NCBI GenBank assembly: GCA_013368325.1
Contig: JAACJK010000183.1
Span: 1 to 60,173, forward strand
DNA: 60,173 nucleotides
Origin: Ephemerocybe angulata
Taxonomy: Eukaryota > Basidiomycota > Agaricomycetes > Agaricales > Psathyrellaceae
Direction of reading: 5' to 3'
This document shows positions 20,861-31,680 of the stretch, one piece after another. The notes beneath the pieces are model-generated. The model made no database searches. It was not told the origin of the DNA and saw only the letters and a list, made by a program, of their open reading frames with translations. The position numbers and the translations under genes are program-made. Positions within the stretch are counted from its first letter, which is position 1, and every line of letters begins with the position of its first letter.

Positions 20861-22322
20861 ATGCTGAGGACGACGACCTCTCTGCCGCGACCGCTTCGGC
20901 ACTTCTCTACTACGGTAGTATGGAGAAATAGCCAGGGCCGCCCTAACGGCCGTCCTTCGTCGCATTCGGTCGATGGCAAGGCCATACCATTGACTTCTCC
21001 GTCGTCGAGCGAGGCCGTGGCGAGCGGCAGCTCTGCAATTCCCAACTACCCAGGGAAGGAGGAAGATTCTTTCTCGCTGACACGGTCGATTCCGCTCACA
21101 ACTCCGCCGCTACCGCCTACATCCTCATCACCTTCCTCCACGGATGATAATACCGCTCCAAAGCTTGCTCAGGGAGACCCAGAGGTCGAATCGAATCCCG
21201 AACGCTCGGAATCCGCGAATTCGACATCGGATACCCCTGGAAACCTCAATATTGAGGAGGTGAAGGAGCGCATACGGAGTTGGGCTGAGCAGGCTGTCGT
21301 GACCATTCGCCACCGTGCGGATGACTTTACGGCGTCGACGAAGAAGCAGTTCTCGCAGCTTGGGGCACATTTGAACAAAGTCACAGGGTACGAGGAGATT
21401 GAAGCTTTGAAGAGGGAGGTTGTGGCCCAGGGTGCGTTGCTACTTGACCCTTGCTTGTGTTGGAAAGCTAATTAGTATCGGACCTTTTCAATATCACACA
21501 ACACCAGAACAACGAATCAACGACACTCGACGTGCAGCGCGGCAAGCCAAAGTGCTATACGAAGAAGCTGTAATTCAACGTTCGAAATCCCAGCGCGAAG
21601 TGAACGACCTTCTCCAGCGTAAATCCACCTGGTCGGACAGCGATGTGAGCCGGTTTACGACGCTCGTGCGGCAGGACCATCTCAAGGAGCAAGAGGAGCA
21701 GCGTGCCAAGTCCGCTGTGAACGAGTCCGAAAACGCGGTGGAGAAGGAATTCAGCCAGCTTATGCGCCTCATCCTTGCGCGGTACCATGAAGAGCAAGTG
21801 TGGTCTGATAAGATTCGGAGCGCGTCGACGTATGGGCAGTTAGCGGCGCTCGGGCTGAACTTGCTGGTGTTTCTGCTCGCAATTGCTTTGGTGGAACCAT
21901 GGAAGAGGAAGAGATTGGCGCAAACGTTTGAGAGGAAGGTGGAGCAGCTTAGTGAAGACTATGCGAGGATGCTGGAGAAGACGATGAAAAACATAGAAAA
22001 CAAGTTGGCCGGGAACGAGGCGCATCTGGTGTCGCTTGCGAAGGAACTTGCGGTGATAGAATCAGACCTTTCGCCTGCATCTCTTACGAACCTCCCGGTA
22101 CAGGCAGCAGTGGTGGATGCAGTGTCGGAGGTGTTAGAGACGCCGTCGGTAGAGGAGGTGAAAGTGAAGGTGAAGGTCAAAGACAAGGGGGAGACGAGGT
22201 ATGTGCGCATACCAGGAGTGGCTGAGGTGCCGGTGTCTGCACGGACGATGGAGCTGGCAGCTGTTGGGACAGGGACTTTCGTTCTTGGGGTACTGGCTAG
22301 CGTTTTAATGGGAGGCAGATGA
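20861..22322 (+). CDS. SHE9: She9/Mdm33 family mitochondrial inner-membrane protein
   Basis: Members of this family sit in the mitochondrial inner membrane and are needed for normal mitochondrial shape. Two exons (20861-21431, 21508-22322) give 461 residues. The N-terminus (MLRTTTSLPRPLRHFSTT) is Arg/Ser/Thr-rich and lacks acidic residues, as in a matrix-targeting signal. A disordered Ser/Pro stretch follows, then the family core: a helical region (KKQFSQLGAHLNKVTGYEEI), a long coiled coil (DTRRAARQAKVLYEEAV...LLQRKSTWSDSDVSRFT), a transmembrane helix (LAALGLNLLVFLLAIALVEPW), a second coiled coil, and a C-terminal hydrophobic helix (GTGTFVLGVLASVLMG). The start at 20861 is the first ATG giving a targeting signal. 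The assignment rests on the order of these parts and on family-typical residues. Confidence 0.88.
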
Positions 22323-22683
22323 TCCTTATATATTATTGACATCGTAATACTAATGTTGGGTAAAATGTAAGATCTGCCTAGACTCTAGATAAATGACATC
22401 GTGACTATCACAACTGTCTGGTTAGTGAATGTGCCTCAGTTGGATATTTACTGTGATACTCACCTCTACCACTACCACTGCCCCAATGTGCTGGGCGCCA
22501 CTCAACGTCACAGTCCTTCCCCCCAGTTGTTTGATTAGCGCCGAGTTGCAATGAAGGAATCCTCCAGTAGTTTAACGGTTCTGGGCACATCTTCCAGGCG
22601 CCTAACTTTCGCCTGCCACAGTCTACGTCGGGTCCAATTGAGGTCACTCTTCGACTTCAACCACCATCTTCTGGACCATTGGC
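22323..22683. other. Intergenic, SHE9 to HIT gene
   Basis: About 360 bp between two plus-strand genes. No conserved element is recognised, and the short open frames are not convincing. Confidence 0.35.
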
Positions 22684-23411
22684 ATGACTTCTTTCATTAT
22701 AGACGCCCATTTAGATCGCAAGATTCCACCTAAATGGAATAAGGACGAATCTTGTACATTCTGCCGCATCATAGATAGAGAACTCCCATCCTCGATTGTG
22801 TTTGAGAACGAGCAGGTTATCGCAATCCTTGGTGAGTGAGGAGACCCAGTTCTATCGTCGGGGCAATCTGCAATCTCTCGGCCTGAATTGAGTATCGCTC
22901 TAGATATACTTCCTCTTAGGAAGGGGCACACTTTGGTCATTCCGAAAACGCATGTAGCCAGGCTCTCTGAGCTTCCCCCTGATTTTGCCGCCGCAACCGG
23001 TGCAGCTGTCTCGAAGGTTGCCAATGCGTTGACGCAAGGTCAGTGTCTCCTTCCTTCAAACACTGAAACTATCGGCCTGATCAGAGATAAAATTTCCACA
23101 GCCCTCGAGCACACAGGCCTCAACGTGGTCGCCAACCAGGAATACGCACAGATCGTTCCTCATGTGTGTCAAATATAACTGAACATGCACCCAGTCCTTG
23201 GTCGTGGTATACTCATGTGGATTCCTGATAGGTGCACTATCACATCATACCCGCCCCACGCCTCGATTCGTCGGCGTCGAGCATCGAGCCGACTGCACCT
23301 GTCTCTCAGCTCTCACAGAAGAACATGCATCGCATGGAGCGGTCAGCTCGCGATGAATTGGACGACGATGTTGCTGAGGAACTAGTCACCAAAGTCAAGG
23401 CGCATCTGTAA
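22684..23411 (+). CDS. HIT-family nucleotide hydrolase/transferase
   Basis: HIT proteins cleave nucleoside phosphoramidates or related nucleotide bonds. Four exons (22684-22831, 22904-23038, 23102-23163, 23232-23411) join in phase to 174 residues. The N-terminal CTFCRII, with its Cys pair, is typical of the bacterial/fungal HinT-like branch. Next come DILPLRKGHTLVIPKTHVA and NVVANQEYAQIVPH. The catalytic histidine triad HVHYHIIPAP is split by the last intron, between the first His and VHYH. The Ser/Lys/Glu-rich C-terminal tail (about 45 residues) is longer than in the smallest family members. Substrate and location cannot be told from sequence. Confidence 0.9.
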
Positions 23412-23597
23412 TACTTAATGCATAACCATATTGCGTGGTCGGATCGCTCTCATGTATACGTGCAATCTGACTATAAGCATAGACAGTGTAAGGGTTAACT
23501 ATGCTGTACGTCTCGCAATGCTGCTTCACTGACTCGGTAGTCCTCGCGCCTCGCGCCTAGCCCCTATCTTTGCATCAAGAACGTGATCCATTTTGGC

Positions 23598-24604
23598 ATG
23601 ATGTCGAATCGGAACGCGTCGACGCGTCGCCGACTCCTCTCTCACTCCCCCACCACCATGGCATCCTCACCACTCTCAACCGGTTCCCTCCTTGACAACG
23701 ACAACGACTCCGAAGCACAGAGCCCATACAACATCGACGGTGATGAGACTCAAGGGCAAGGTTACCTCCCAGAAGACGACATAGAAGAAGAGCAGGAAGA
23801 AGACGAAAACGAAGACGAGGAGGAGCTGGAGACGCAAGACGCGTTTGACGAGGACCTTCCAGTAGAGGGCGTAGAGGATGAGACACAGGAGCAGGAAAGC
23901 ATGGCTGTAGATGACGATGATGAAGATGAATCGTCGAAAGGCAGGAAGGCACCGGCTGATTCGACGACGAAGAGGAAAAAGAAGGAGGCGGCGGTGCTGG
24001 AAAGACCGCCAGGGAAGTCGTTGCTGCCGGTGTCAAGAGTACAGAAGATTATAAAGGCGGACAAAGTGCGTATTTGTGCAGGCCGGTTTGCGTATACAGA
24101 TATCTTGAATTATGGTTTTGCGTAGGACATCCCGATTGTGGCAAAAGACGCCGTCCTCCTCATTTCATTGGCGACAGAGGAGTTTATCAGGCGGATTATC
24201 GGCGCCGGCCAGAGGGTTGCAAATGGTGAACACAGATCCACAGTCCAGCACAGAGACCTTGGTATGTACATATTCACTGGGCTTTCTACCTGACCTCTCT
24301 AAACAAAGTTCGTCAGCCACGGTCGTACGACGAATAGACGAGTTTCTCTTCCTGGAAGGTAAGCATATATTATCTTTGTAGCTCACACGGGGCTCACGCA
24401 GGTCCATGGCCAATAGAAATCATGCCATACCTTTCCCCCGACGCTCCTAGTAAAAAGCAAAGCAAAGTAGGACGTCCAGCGAAATCTAGGCCCACAGACA
24501 AGAGTGGTGGTCTCCTTGACCAATTCAAGTTCGTCAATGCGAAGCAGTCAGAACCGAATGATGCAGATCCAGACGACGATGTAGTTATGCGCGACGATTC
24601 ATAG
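23598..24604 (+). CDS. Histone-fold protein, Dpb3/POLE4 (NF-YC-like) type
   Basis: Proteins of this type pair with a Dpb4/POLE3 partner in DNA polymerase epsilon or in ISW/CHRAC chromatin remodellers. Exons 23598-24065, 24126-24261, 24317-24358 and 24402-24604 join in phase to 282 residues. Residues about 40-130 are extremely acidic (runs of Glu and Asp). The histone fold starts at SLLPVSRVQKIIKADKDIP, continues with VAKDAVLLISLATEEFI and ends with QHRDLATVVRRIDEFLFLEG; the last motif resembles POLE4. A Lys- and Pro-rich tail ends in an acidic patch. The third exon is only 42 nt. The start could also be at 23658 (MASSPLSTG). Whether it serves the polymerase or a remodeller cannot be decided here. 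Confidence 0.82.
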
Positions 24605-25039
24605 CATCGAATCTTCACTGCCAATTCACCTGACATCCAACGTTCCTTATATCTGATCCCCGGAGGCCTGGGTCTCTGCTCGTAGGGGATGACATTACAT
24701 ATTCCCTAACACCCGTTATTGTCTTCCTGCGTGGGTCCCATACGACCTATCACCCCAAAACGAGTCCAAGTGCTTGGATTCACCGACGCAGTTGCGATTT
24801 GCTCACTGTCCACGAATGGAATGAATATTGACAGCGGCGTTGGCTGGGCGTAATTGTGCCATTGAACGCAAACAGATACAGCTCTGGCATCATATCGCTA
24901 TTAAGTGGCGAATCGTTGGAGAGGTAAGAGGTGGGTGAAGCATACATCATTATAATCCGTGATATTTCGTGAATAAATAGTCCATGCTCAGAGGCAAATC
25001 CCCGTTAGAACCCGGTATTGAAAGATGCAAACCACAGGC
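24605..25039. other. Convergent 3' ends
   Basis: The histone-fold gene (plus) and the DUF202 gene (minus) converge here. The sequence would hold both 3' UTRs. No gene or repeat was seen. Confidence 0.4.
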
Positions 25040-25990
25040 TCAGTGAGCTCCTGGCCCGACCTTCCCTAAGACCAGGAAAGTGAAGGTCGCCCCAATCAAG
25101 GCCGCAAGTGAGAGTGAGATAAAGGCCATGGCACTGCGTGCTGCTGGGAAATATCCCTTCGTCAATGCTGACTGCACGAGGAAGTATCTCGTAACACCTG
25201 CAAGCAATGGTGAGGTCAGGGAAAAGTCATCTGAAACGACGTATTGAATGGACCGCGTACCGATTAGAAGGACTGATAGTCCTATAAATATTGTTATGGC
25301 TCCCAAGGGCCGAACGAAGCCTTGTAGCATAGCGTTGGGGGCGAGTAGGTTCCCAGGCGAAGTGGAACTAGCCGATACGGAGAACAATTGCACAAGGGCT
25401 GAATAAGGGGGCGACGGTGAACAGGCCAGAGGCATTGCAAGGACTTAGTGGTACACACCAACGCCCGAGGATGCAATGGCCAGACTTGTGCGGATGTATG
25501 CGAGGAACGTACGCTCCGACGCGAGGTGGTCGCGTGCCACACTGCCTGAATTCTCAAGTCTGAGGGAAGTCTTATTCCGCACCGTCACCCATAGCGGTTC
25601 CCTTTTCGGAGGGACTGTGTTCTCCGGAGGTGGCTGAATCTGAGTCTCTTGGGTTCGTGAGCTTGTGTCGGGGCGAGGTGTCCCCGGTACGGAGGTTCCT
25701 GGCGTATTGCTTGCATCCGGGTCGAAGGATCGAGGTATCTTCTTCTGTTGAAAAGCTGTCGCGCCCGACACCCCAGTGGCAGCGTATCCTGTATCGGTAG
25801 CCTCTTCCTTGGCTTTCGATATCAGTGCTGTGGTCTCTACCAGGGACGATTGCAGTGATGTCCTCCCCTCGACATCCAGCTGCTGGGAGCTCATCGTCGC
25901 CGGCAGGGGGTCTTCAAGGACTGGAGAGGGAGCGGTGGTGGATGGTGGATGGTGGTGGTTAAGAAGAGAGTCCAACTGGAAGGGGGCCAT
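25040..25990 (-). CDS. DUF202 (YidH-type) membrane protein
   Basis: Three exons (25990-25459, 25398-25261, 25197-25040) join in phase to 275 residues. The first 150 residues are polar and Pro/Ser/Thr-rich, so probably a disordered cytosolic tail. The DUF202 signature follows (ARDHLASERTFLAYIRTSLAI), leading into the first membrane helix (IASSGVALVQLFSV). Two more helices are visible (AITIFIGLSVLLIG and AFISLSLAALIGATFTFLVLG), giving three membrane spans, the usual number. The same fold closes the VTC polyphosphate-synthesis subunits, but there is no SPX or catalytic domain here, so a role in polyphosphate is not supported. The start at 25990 is the first ATG of the open frame. Confidence 0.85.
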
Positions 25991-26553
25991 CAGGATATCA
26001 GGGAGTAGAAAAGGGCGCAATTCCCTGGCCTCCGAACTAGGCAAGAAGCCAGGGACAGTTGCTCAAGAATTCCCACTGCACACCGTCGAAGTTCGTTGGG
26101 AATTCGTTGGCGTTAGATACTTCGTCCGAGAGGCGGCCGGGACTTCTTGGCCACATTTGACTTGTAGTACTCAGTCAATTAGATTTGGGCTGCGTAATGG
26201 AAGGAAGCAAGTTTGGGACGCGCCCGCACTGCTGCCGCCGTAGTGGAATCACGCCGGCGCTTAATTTTGATCGGCCCAGGGTCCCGAACGCTTTTCAACT
26301 TCAACCACATCGACGCTATTAGTATTAAGCGAGGATGGAGAGCCCACTAGTGCGCACTTCAATCGTCCTTGGCCTACCTGATACGACGTTAAAAACCGAC
26401 TGGTTAGCCACCAAGGCAGCCACCAGCCCTGAACACTGTTAAAAACTTCCAAATCGCAATGGAGGTTGCCCAGCTTCCCTTTCACTCTGTTTTCCAGTCC
26501 TTTCAAATTCACCACGCTCATTTCTAAGACTGACATCACGTTGAGCGGCCTCG
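25991..26553. other. Divergent intergenic region
   Basis: This lies between the start of the minus-strand DUF202 gene and the plus-strand secreted-protein gene, so both promoters must lie here. Short open frames on both strands look incidental. No TATA box is obvious. Confidence 0.4.
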
Positions 26554-27963
26554 ATGTTGTCCCGTACCCCCCTTCTGACATTGGTGTGCCTCAGTCTCTA
26601 CCCTGGGTTGTTCGTTCAAGCGCATGTTCCACGAGTACGTCTGTTGCAAACCTGCCTCTAGCTGACAACCTCTGACAATGAACGTCACGCAAAGCAACTT
26701 GCATTTGTAAATTCACTATTTACCCCAGCTGTGGATCCCCAAGCGATTGCCTCTACGTCCCACAGCGAAACGGTATCGTTCGGAATTTCCTTTGTGAGTC
26801 TCCCAGCAGGCCTTGTGCATTGATTGCATACTAACCATCTCCAGCCAGGAAACGAAGTTGTAAATGGCGACTTCGCGGGCAATCTTGGTGGCTTTCTTAT
26901 GGATACCGACTCTGATGGCGATTCTGGCGTCACAGTCCATGACGAATCAGACGACGTGGATAACCCCTTGGCCAGCTTCCAGCCCACGAACTTGGACCTC
27001 AGCACATCTGGATCCGGGCAAGCAGCTGTTTCCGCCGACTCGTCTTCTGGCGTCTCTCAGCGCCGAGAACCTCCCTCTGCCGAGCGTCGTTTACTGCGCA
27101 AAGTCAAGTACGCGGCACCAAACGATGCTTCGCCTATGGGCCAGGCTCTTCCTGAAAAAGGGACATATTCCAGCGGCACCCTCACATCGCGTCAAGCTAT
27201 TAAGGCTCTCTATCGTAAGCGCCAGGATTCTGTCGACACTTCGGGGGTCGATGGCTTTGGGAACACGGCGGAGGGCCGTCTCGATACTCTATACTCTGCC
27301 GTCCCTCCTGATTCTTCTGTTTCGGCCCCTCCGTCGCGAGTTGATGTCAGCAAGCCCGCCTATGGTAGGCGCCAGGATGAAGTCACAGTCATTGACGATG
27401 ATCTGGAGGAAGATGAAGAGACGCTCGATGATGATGTCGCCTCTGATGCATCCCCCTCTGAAACGTCGACCACTGCCGAACCAACCCCCACCCCCATCGA
27501 CGACGCTCGCAGTTTCCTCAGCGGTCGCCAACTAGTCAATGGCCGCGAGAATCCCACTTCCTCGGTCAGGCTTACAAAGCGCCAGGATGAAGTCACAGTC
27601 ATTGACGATGATCTGGAGGACGATGAACAGATGCTCGATGATGATGTCGCATCTGACGCATCCCCCTCTGAAACGTCGTCCACTGCCGAACCAACCCCCA
27701 CCATCGATGACGCTCGCAGCTTCCTCATCGGTCGTAGACTTGCCAGTGGTCGCGAGAAGCATTCCATTTCCTCTGAGAGACTTGCAAGCCGTCAGGATGC
27801 AATTTCCGATAATCTTGCCGCCCTCGCGGCCCTCACTCCGTCCGATGAAAAAACCAGCGATGCCCCAGCTCTTCCGATCCCTGGAGCTTCAAGTTCTTCT
27901 TTCTCGTTAGCGGACATTGTCCAACCGCTTGGTAGCCCTTTTTCAAGGAGAGTATTCGGATAG
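26554..27963 (+). CDS. Secreted acidic repeat protein with dibasic sites (candidate Kex2-processed precursor)
   Basis: No known family was recognised. Exons 26554-26634, 26695-26793 and 26845-27963 join in phase to 432 residues. The N-terminus (MLSRTPLLTLVCLSLYPGLF, ending VQA) is a good signal peptide. The body is rich in Ser, Asp, Pro and Thr with no further membrane helix. Four copies of QD preceded by a basic pair or near-pair occur at residues 187, 237, 307 and 377 (KR, RR, KR and SR before QD). The two middle units are near-identical 70-residue repeats starting QDEVTVIDDDLE. Other basic sites are SQRRE, AERRLLRK and a terminal SRRVFG. Secretion plus repeats bounded by KR is the hallmark of fungal precursors cut by the Golgi protease Kex2; that role is inference. 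The cleavage products would be long and acidic rather than short pheromone-like peptides. Confidence 0.7.
27373..27792 (+). repeat. Two 210-bp in-frame repeat units inside the secreted-protein gene
   Basis: Units 27373-27582 and 27583-27792 each encode 70 residues. The DNA of the first two-thirds is almost identical (gatgaagtcacagtcattga repeats exactly), while the distal third has diverged. This suggests a fairly recent tandem duplication under coding constraint. Confidence 0.8.
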
Positions 27964-28165
27964 TATTTTTTCAGCACTTCAACCCATCTCGCTTTCTAAC
28001 CGGTCTTCTGGCCGCCTTTTTCCTCTGCAAAAAAACTAAATTGTATCCATTGCCTCTGTGCCCACTGTCTCTACTCAGTCTCGACTATATATATACTGTC
28101 CATCCCAATAGAACTATGGTATCTCTATCTGATATGCCCATTCTACAACACTTCGTAATTAAGTA

Positions 28166-29678
28166 TCATGTCCGTTTTTCCTTCTGGGAAGGGGCACTTG
28201 TAGCAGAGGTATACAACAAACTACCGACAAAGACCATTCCAGCACCAGTAGCAAGCTGGGAGTTCCATTCATTCCCAAACCACCACACGCTCAAACACAG
28301 GCTGAGCGCTTTTCGTACGGTCAGAGCAATATTAGTCGAGACCGACGATACTCGCTGTAGACAAGGTCGTAAGTTTGAGTGTTTCATATTAGAAGAATAA
28401 GAGGATTCCGCACCGAAGATAGCTGGTTCACTCCCGAAACACACAAGTATTGAGAGGACAGGTTCGCGAGAAGCACAACATACGGAAGGAATGGGATGGG
28501 TGTTCCTGAGTAACTCTGCGCTGCAAGGCTACTGAGTCCTTGCTTAACGTCTGCTGAAAGAAAGACGACGGATGGGAGGCCGAGGACATGCTGAAGAAAT
28601 GATACACACGTCAGCTTGACTGGGGTCTGGACGGGCGCGACACGCACAGTATAGAAAAGGCACTCTTTCCAGCAAGGCCCGTACTTCTGGTATGTCTGTT
28701 CCTGTAGCAGGCCGAGTATCCCCGTGCATAGCAGTGAAACGACGAGCATGGATATCCCGGTGATATAGAGTTTGAAGTCCGCAGCCTGCGCTTCCTTCGA
28801 ACTTGTGGCCGAGGTCGCTGTCCTGGACAGAGCAGAGAGAAAAGCTCCTGCAGTTACAATGAGGACAGATGCCTTGACGAAGTGTCAGCGGTAAGTCTGC
28901 GACAGTGCATGTCAACTACTTACCATCTGTCGCCAATTGTACGTTCGTTTGGAGAACAGGGCCCCAAATAACATGGAGACCGGAAGACCTGGCACACACT
29001 GAGCATGTATAGGCAGCATGCTGTTAAATGACACGTACCGGCAGATCTAAAAACAATTAGCACCGTCAAAGGTACTTTATACGCATATGCCCAGTTGTTC
29101 AGCAAAGATCCCAGTGTTAGGACGACCACTTGGATTGCCCATTGGTACAACGGGACTTGGCGGGGCTTCAGACTAGGGATATAGCTCTTAGGTCTGAAGA
29201 CGATAAAGCTGGGTAGCGTCTGAAGTGCGATGAAAAGCATCTGAGAGAACGTCAAGGCCGATCCTAAAGGCAGAATGGGGTATTAGGGCAACAGGTCTTA
29301 AGCGCAGCACCAACGCGACATTACCGATTTTTGGATTGAGAAGCAACAATTTTTCGTATGTCATGACATTTCTGAGTGCCATTCAGGTCAGGTTTACGCG
29401 GGTATGAGAAGGTCGACGTACGAGCAGCACCCTCCCAGCACAAGCCCAATAACCTACCCTCCTTGAGTCAGTGGTTTTCATCCTTTGATGAATAGGCGAG
29501 AACGTACCGATGAGAAATCCAATAGGGTAGGAGCAATATCCCGGAACTTCAGTTTCTCTCCGTCAGTAGCTCCCCCATTCACAGCCGTTGTGCCATTCGG
29601 CTTCATCGACGAGAGCCCATTTCTCCGTCGCCCCGCCTCCGCCACGCCGTTCACTGCGCTTCTCTTCGAACTCGGCAT
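28166..29678 (-). CDS. YEA4: Yea4/SLC35B4-type nucleotide-sugar transporter
   Basis: This is a multi-pass transporter of the UAA family; Yea4 carries UDP-N-acetylglucosamine into the ER or Golgi lumen for chitin and glycan synthesis. From ATG 29678 the first exon encodes a polar tail. A short exon encodes VIGLVLGGCCS, followed by NVMTYEKLLLLNP, the family's N-terminal signature. Later exons encode QWAIQVVVLTLGSLLNNWAY, VPLTVLIVFRSAG, a loop rich in Ser/Thr, YITGISMLVVSLLCTGIL, then EQTYQKYGPCWKECLFYTH, which is diagnostic. The end is NQLSS joined to VSSVSTNIALTVRKALSLCL and a lysine-rich tail (PSQKEKRT, with the KxKxx-like ending expected of ER proteins), stop at 28168-28166. About eight introns have good GT/AG ends. 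UDP-GlcNAc specificity is assumed from the family. Confidence 0.87.
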
Positions 29679-30023
29679 TCTATCACTACTAGTCTTGGTC
29701 GAAGGAGCGCTTCTAGATGGTTGTAAAGTTGAGGACGTCTCCCGGCATCTGGCCTAGTCCATGTACGAAGCCGTTGGGGTATAAGTGAAGGGAGAAAGAG
29801 TAAAGCCGAGGTTAGATGGCGGATATGAAGACAGCCAAGCTCCAACCGGTGAGTTACACGTTCTCGGAACGCCGGCTGATCTGCCTGCCCCTTTCCCCGT
29901 TCCCATCACCATCACCTAGCAAGATTTTTCATCTTCCTCACGATACCTCAGCAAAATGCCTAGGAAATGAAAATATAGATCTCAGAACAGCAGTAGAAGA
30001 GTAAGAACACGCGTGTATTCTGT
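29679..30023. other. Intergenic, transporter promoter and methyltransferase 3' end
   Basis: A 345-bp spacer between two minus-strand genes, containing the transporter promoter. A pyrimidine-rich stretch (cccctttccccgttcccatc) lies near 29889-29910. Nothing else was recognised. Confidence 0.35.
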
Positions 30024-31142
30024 CTACTTCTTCAAGACGGCAGAGAACCGCAGGCGCATGTAAGTCATGGCCCAATTCCCGCCTGCGTCCTGGCAATCGA
30101 CCCGGCAATTCTCTACGACCTCTTCCATGATCTTCGCCGCCTCTGCGTCGTCGAATATGCGCAGAAACGAGTTCCTTGCGAAGAGTCGTAGCCATTCGAA
30201 CAGCCCAGCAGGGAGGGGAGTAATTCGCGGCGTTAATGACATGTGAGTGGGCTCGAAACCACCAGTAACAAGGAGCTAAAACAATGAAGCCGTCCGACCA
30301 GTCAGCGCTCTCGATTCATCTCGGCGACCTTGAGGAAACGACGGTACCTTGACATAGTCTTCCATAGATGGGAAGTACCATGGATCGTAAAGAGCTGGGT
30401 CGTACCCGCGAGAACGAACAGCTGCGTACAACGCCGACCGCACGCCTGGTGTAGTGCGTAAGCACGGTCTGCAAAGCCAAGGTTTACTCAAACAACATTG
30501 CTGGCTCACCTATGCAGTTCATGAAGCCCCCCATCTCTGCGACAAAGCGTCCTTCAGGCTTTAATACGCTCTTGACGCCCTGTAACACTGCCAGCGGGTC
30601 GCGTTTGCACCAGTGGAGCGTCGCGTTGCTAAAAGCCGCGTCGAATCGTGCATCAGAGCCGTTGCCTATCCACGCGTAAATCTCGTCCGGGACTATCAGG
30701 TCATGGGCATCGCACACGAAGGCATGCTTCAGTCCATTCCCTTTAGCTTTCACGATCTGTTGGGGGGATAGATGGTCAGCAACTCGTCGGAATGGCGTGT
30801 GTGCTCGCGTACCATACTCTCACTCGCGTCCATGCCGACGACCACGCCTCCTGACTGCTGTGACACGACTCTCTGGATGTCGAGCGACACCTCGGCGCTG
30901 CCACATCCCACGTCGAGGATCTTCTCCCCGGGCTGGGCATTCAGGAGGTCAAGGACTGGTGCAACAAATGGCGACGAGTACACGAAGGAAGCGGTCTTGT
31001 TGTACAGGGATGCAGACCAGCCGGTGGAATCTGGCAGCTCCTCACTCTCTTCACGCTTGACATGGCCAGCAGTGGAGTTAGGAGACGCATGAGGGGATGT
31101 ACGGGGGGATGTACGGGGAGATCTGGTCGCTGGCATGTTCAA
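30024..31142 (-). CDS. Class I SAM-dependent methyltransferase
   Basis: Four exons (31142-30813, 30756-30510, 30445-30348, 30275-30024) join in phase to 308 residues. A disordered Ser/Pro/Arg-rich N-terminus (with RTSPRTSP repeats) precedes the methyltransferase fold. The SAM-binding motif I is ILDVGCGSAEVS, the acidic strand-2 end is VVGMDASESM, and later motifs are FDAAFSNATLHWC and VLKPEGRFVAEMGG. The arrangement and the FSNATLHW motif resemble trans-aconitate/small-molecule methyltransferases rather than protein or rRNA enzymes. The substrate is unknown. The last exon carries helices (PAGLFEWLRLFARNSFL) that likely cap the active site. An alternative start lies two codons downstream (MPATRSPR). 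Confidence 0.85.
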
Positions 31143-31680
31143 GTTATGAATAGAGAAAGGAAGTCTATGGGAAGTGGTGCTCCAATGATCAAGGTAGTGT
31201 GTCTTCTTTATACGAAATTCTTGAGGCCAAGACTCACTTCTCTATCATGCGAGCGTGACAGTATAACTCGACATAGCTCGACCGTGGAAGACAGCCAGGT
31301 CCCTGCATCATCCAATCGGCCGACCATGAGGTCAGGTCATCGGGAGATGCTAGCCGATCCAGGGTACGGAATAACGGGCGAGCGCTCTCCTTCACGGCCG
31401 ACGAAAGGCCTTCCCGGTCCACAAAAAGGAGCCTCTGGCCGGCTGCTTAAGCCTCGCTCCGTGGCGGGCAGTCTTACATCAAAACGCTATCAACGATCGC
31501 AATTCCTCGAGGAGGAGATTCAATTTACACAGTAAGTAGTACAAAGGTAGATTACACTATGGCCTGTCCGTAAAGTCCTGGATGTCGGACCCAGATCCGG
31601 GGGGAATTCATGCATGAAGCGAGGAGCCAAAGGTTACTGGAGTGATATCGAATTCGCGATGCATTAGAAGCCAGCGGTGC
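31143..31680. other. Intergenic, no gene recognised
   Basis: This holds the methyltransferase promoter and the downstream flank of the RRM gene, both on the minus strand. A plus-strand open frame reaching from the methyltransferase gene to 31535 has no protein-like features and is taken as an antisense shadow. Confidence 0.35.

Noticed and set aside
31062..31535. 157-codon plus-strand frame
   Set aside because: It is antisense to the first methyltransferase exon and shows no protein-like features beyond it.
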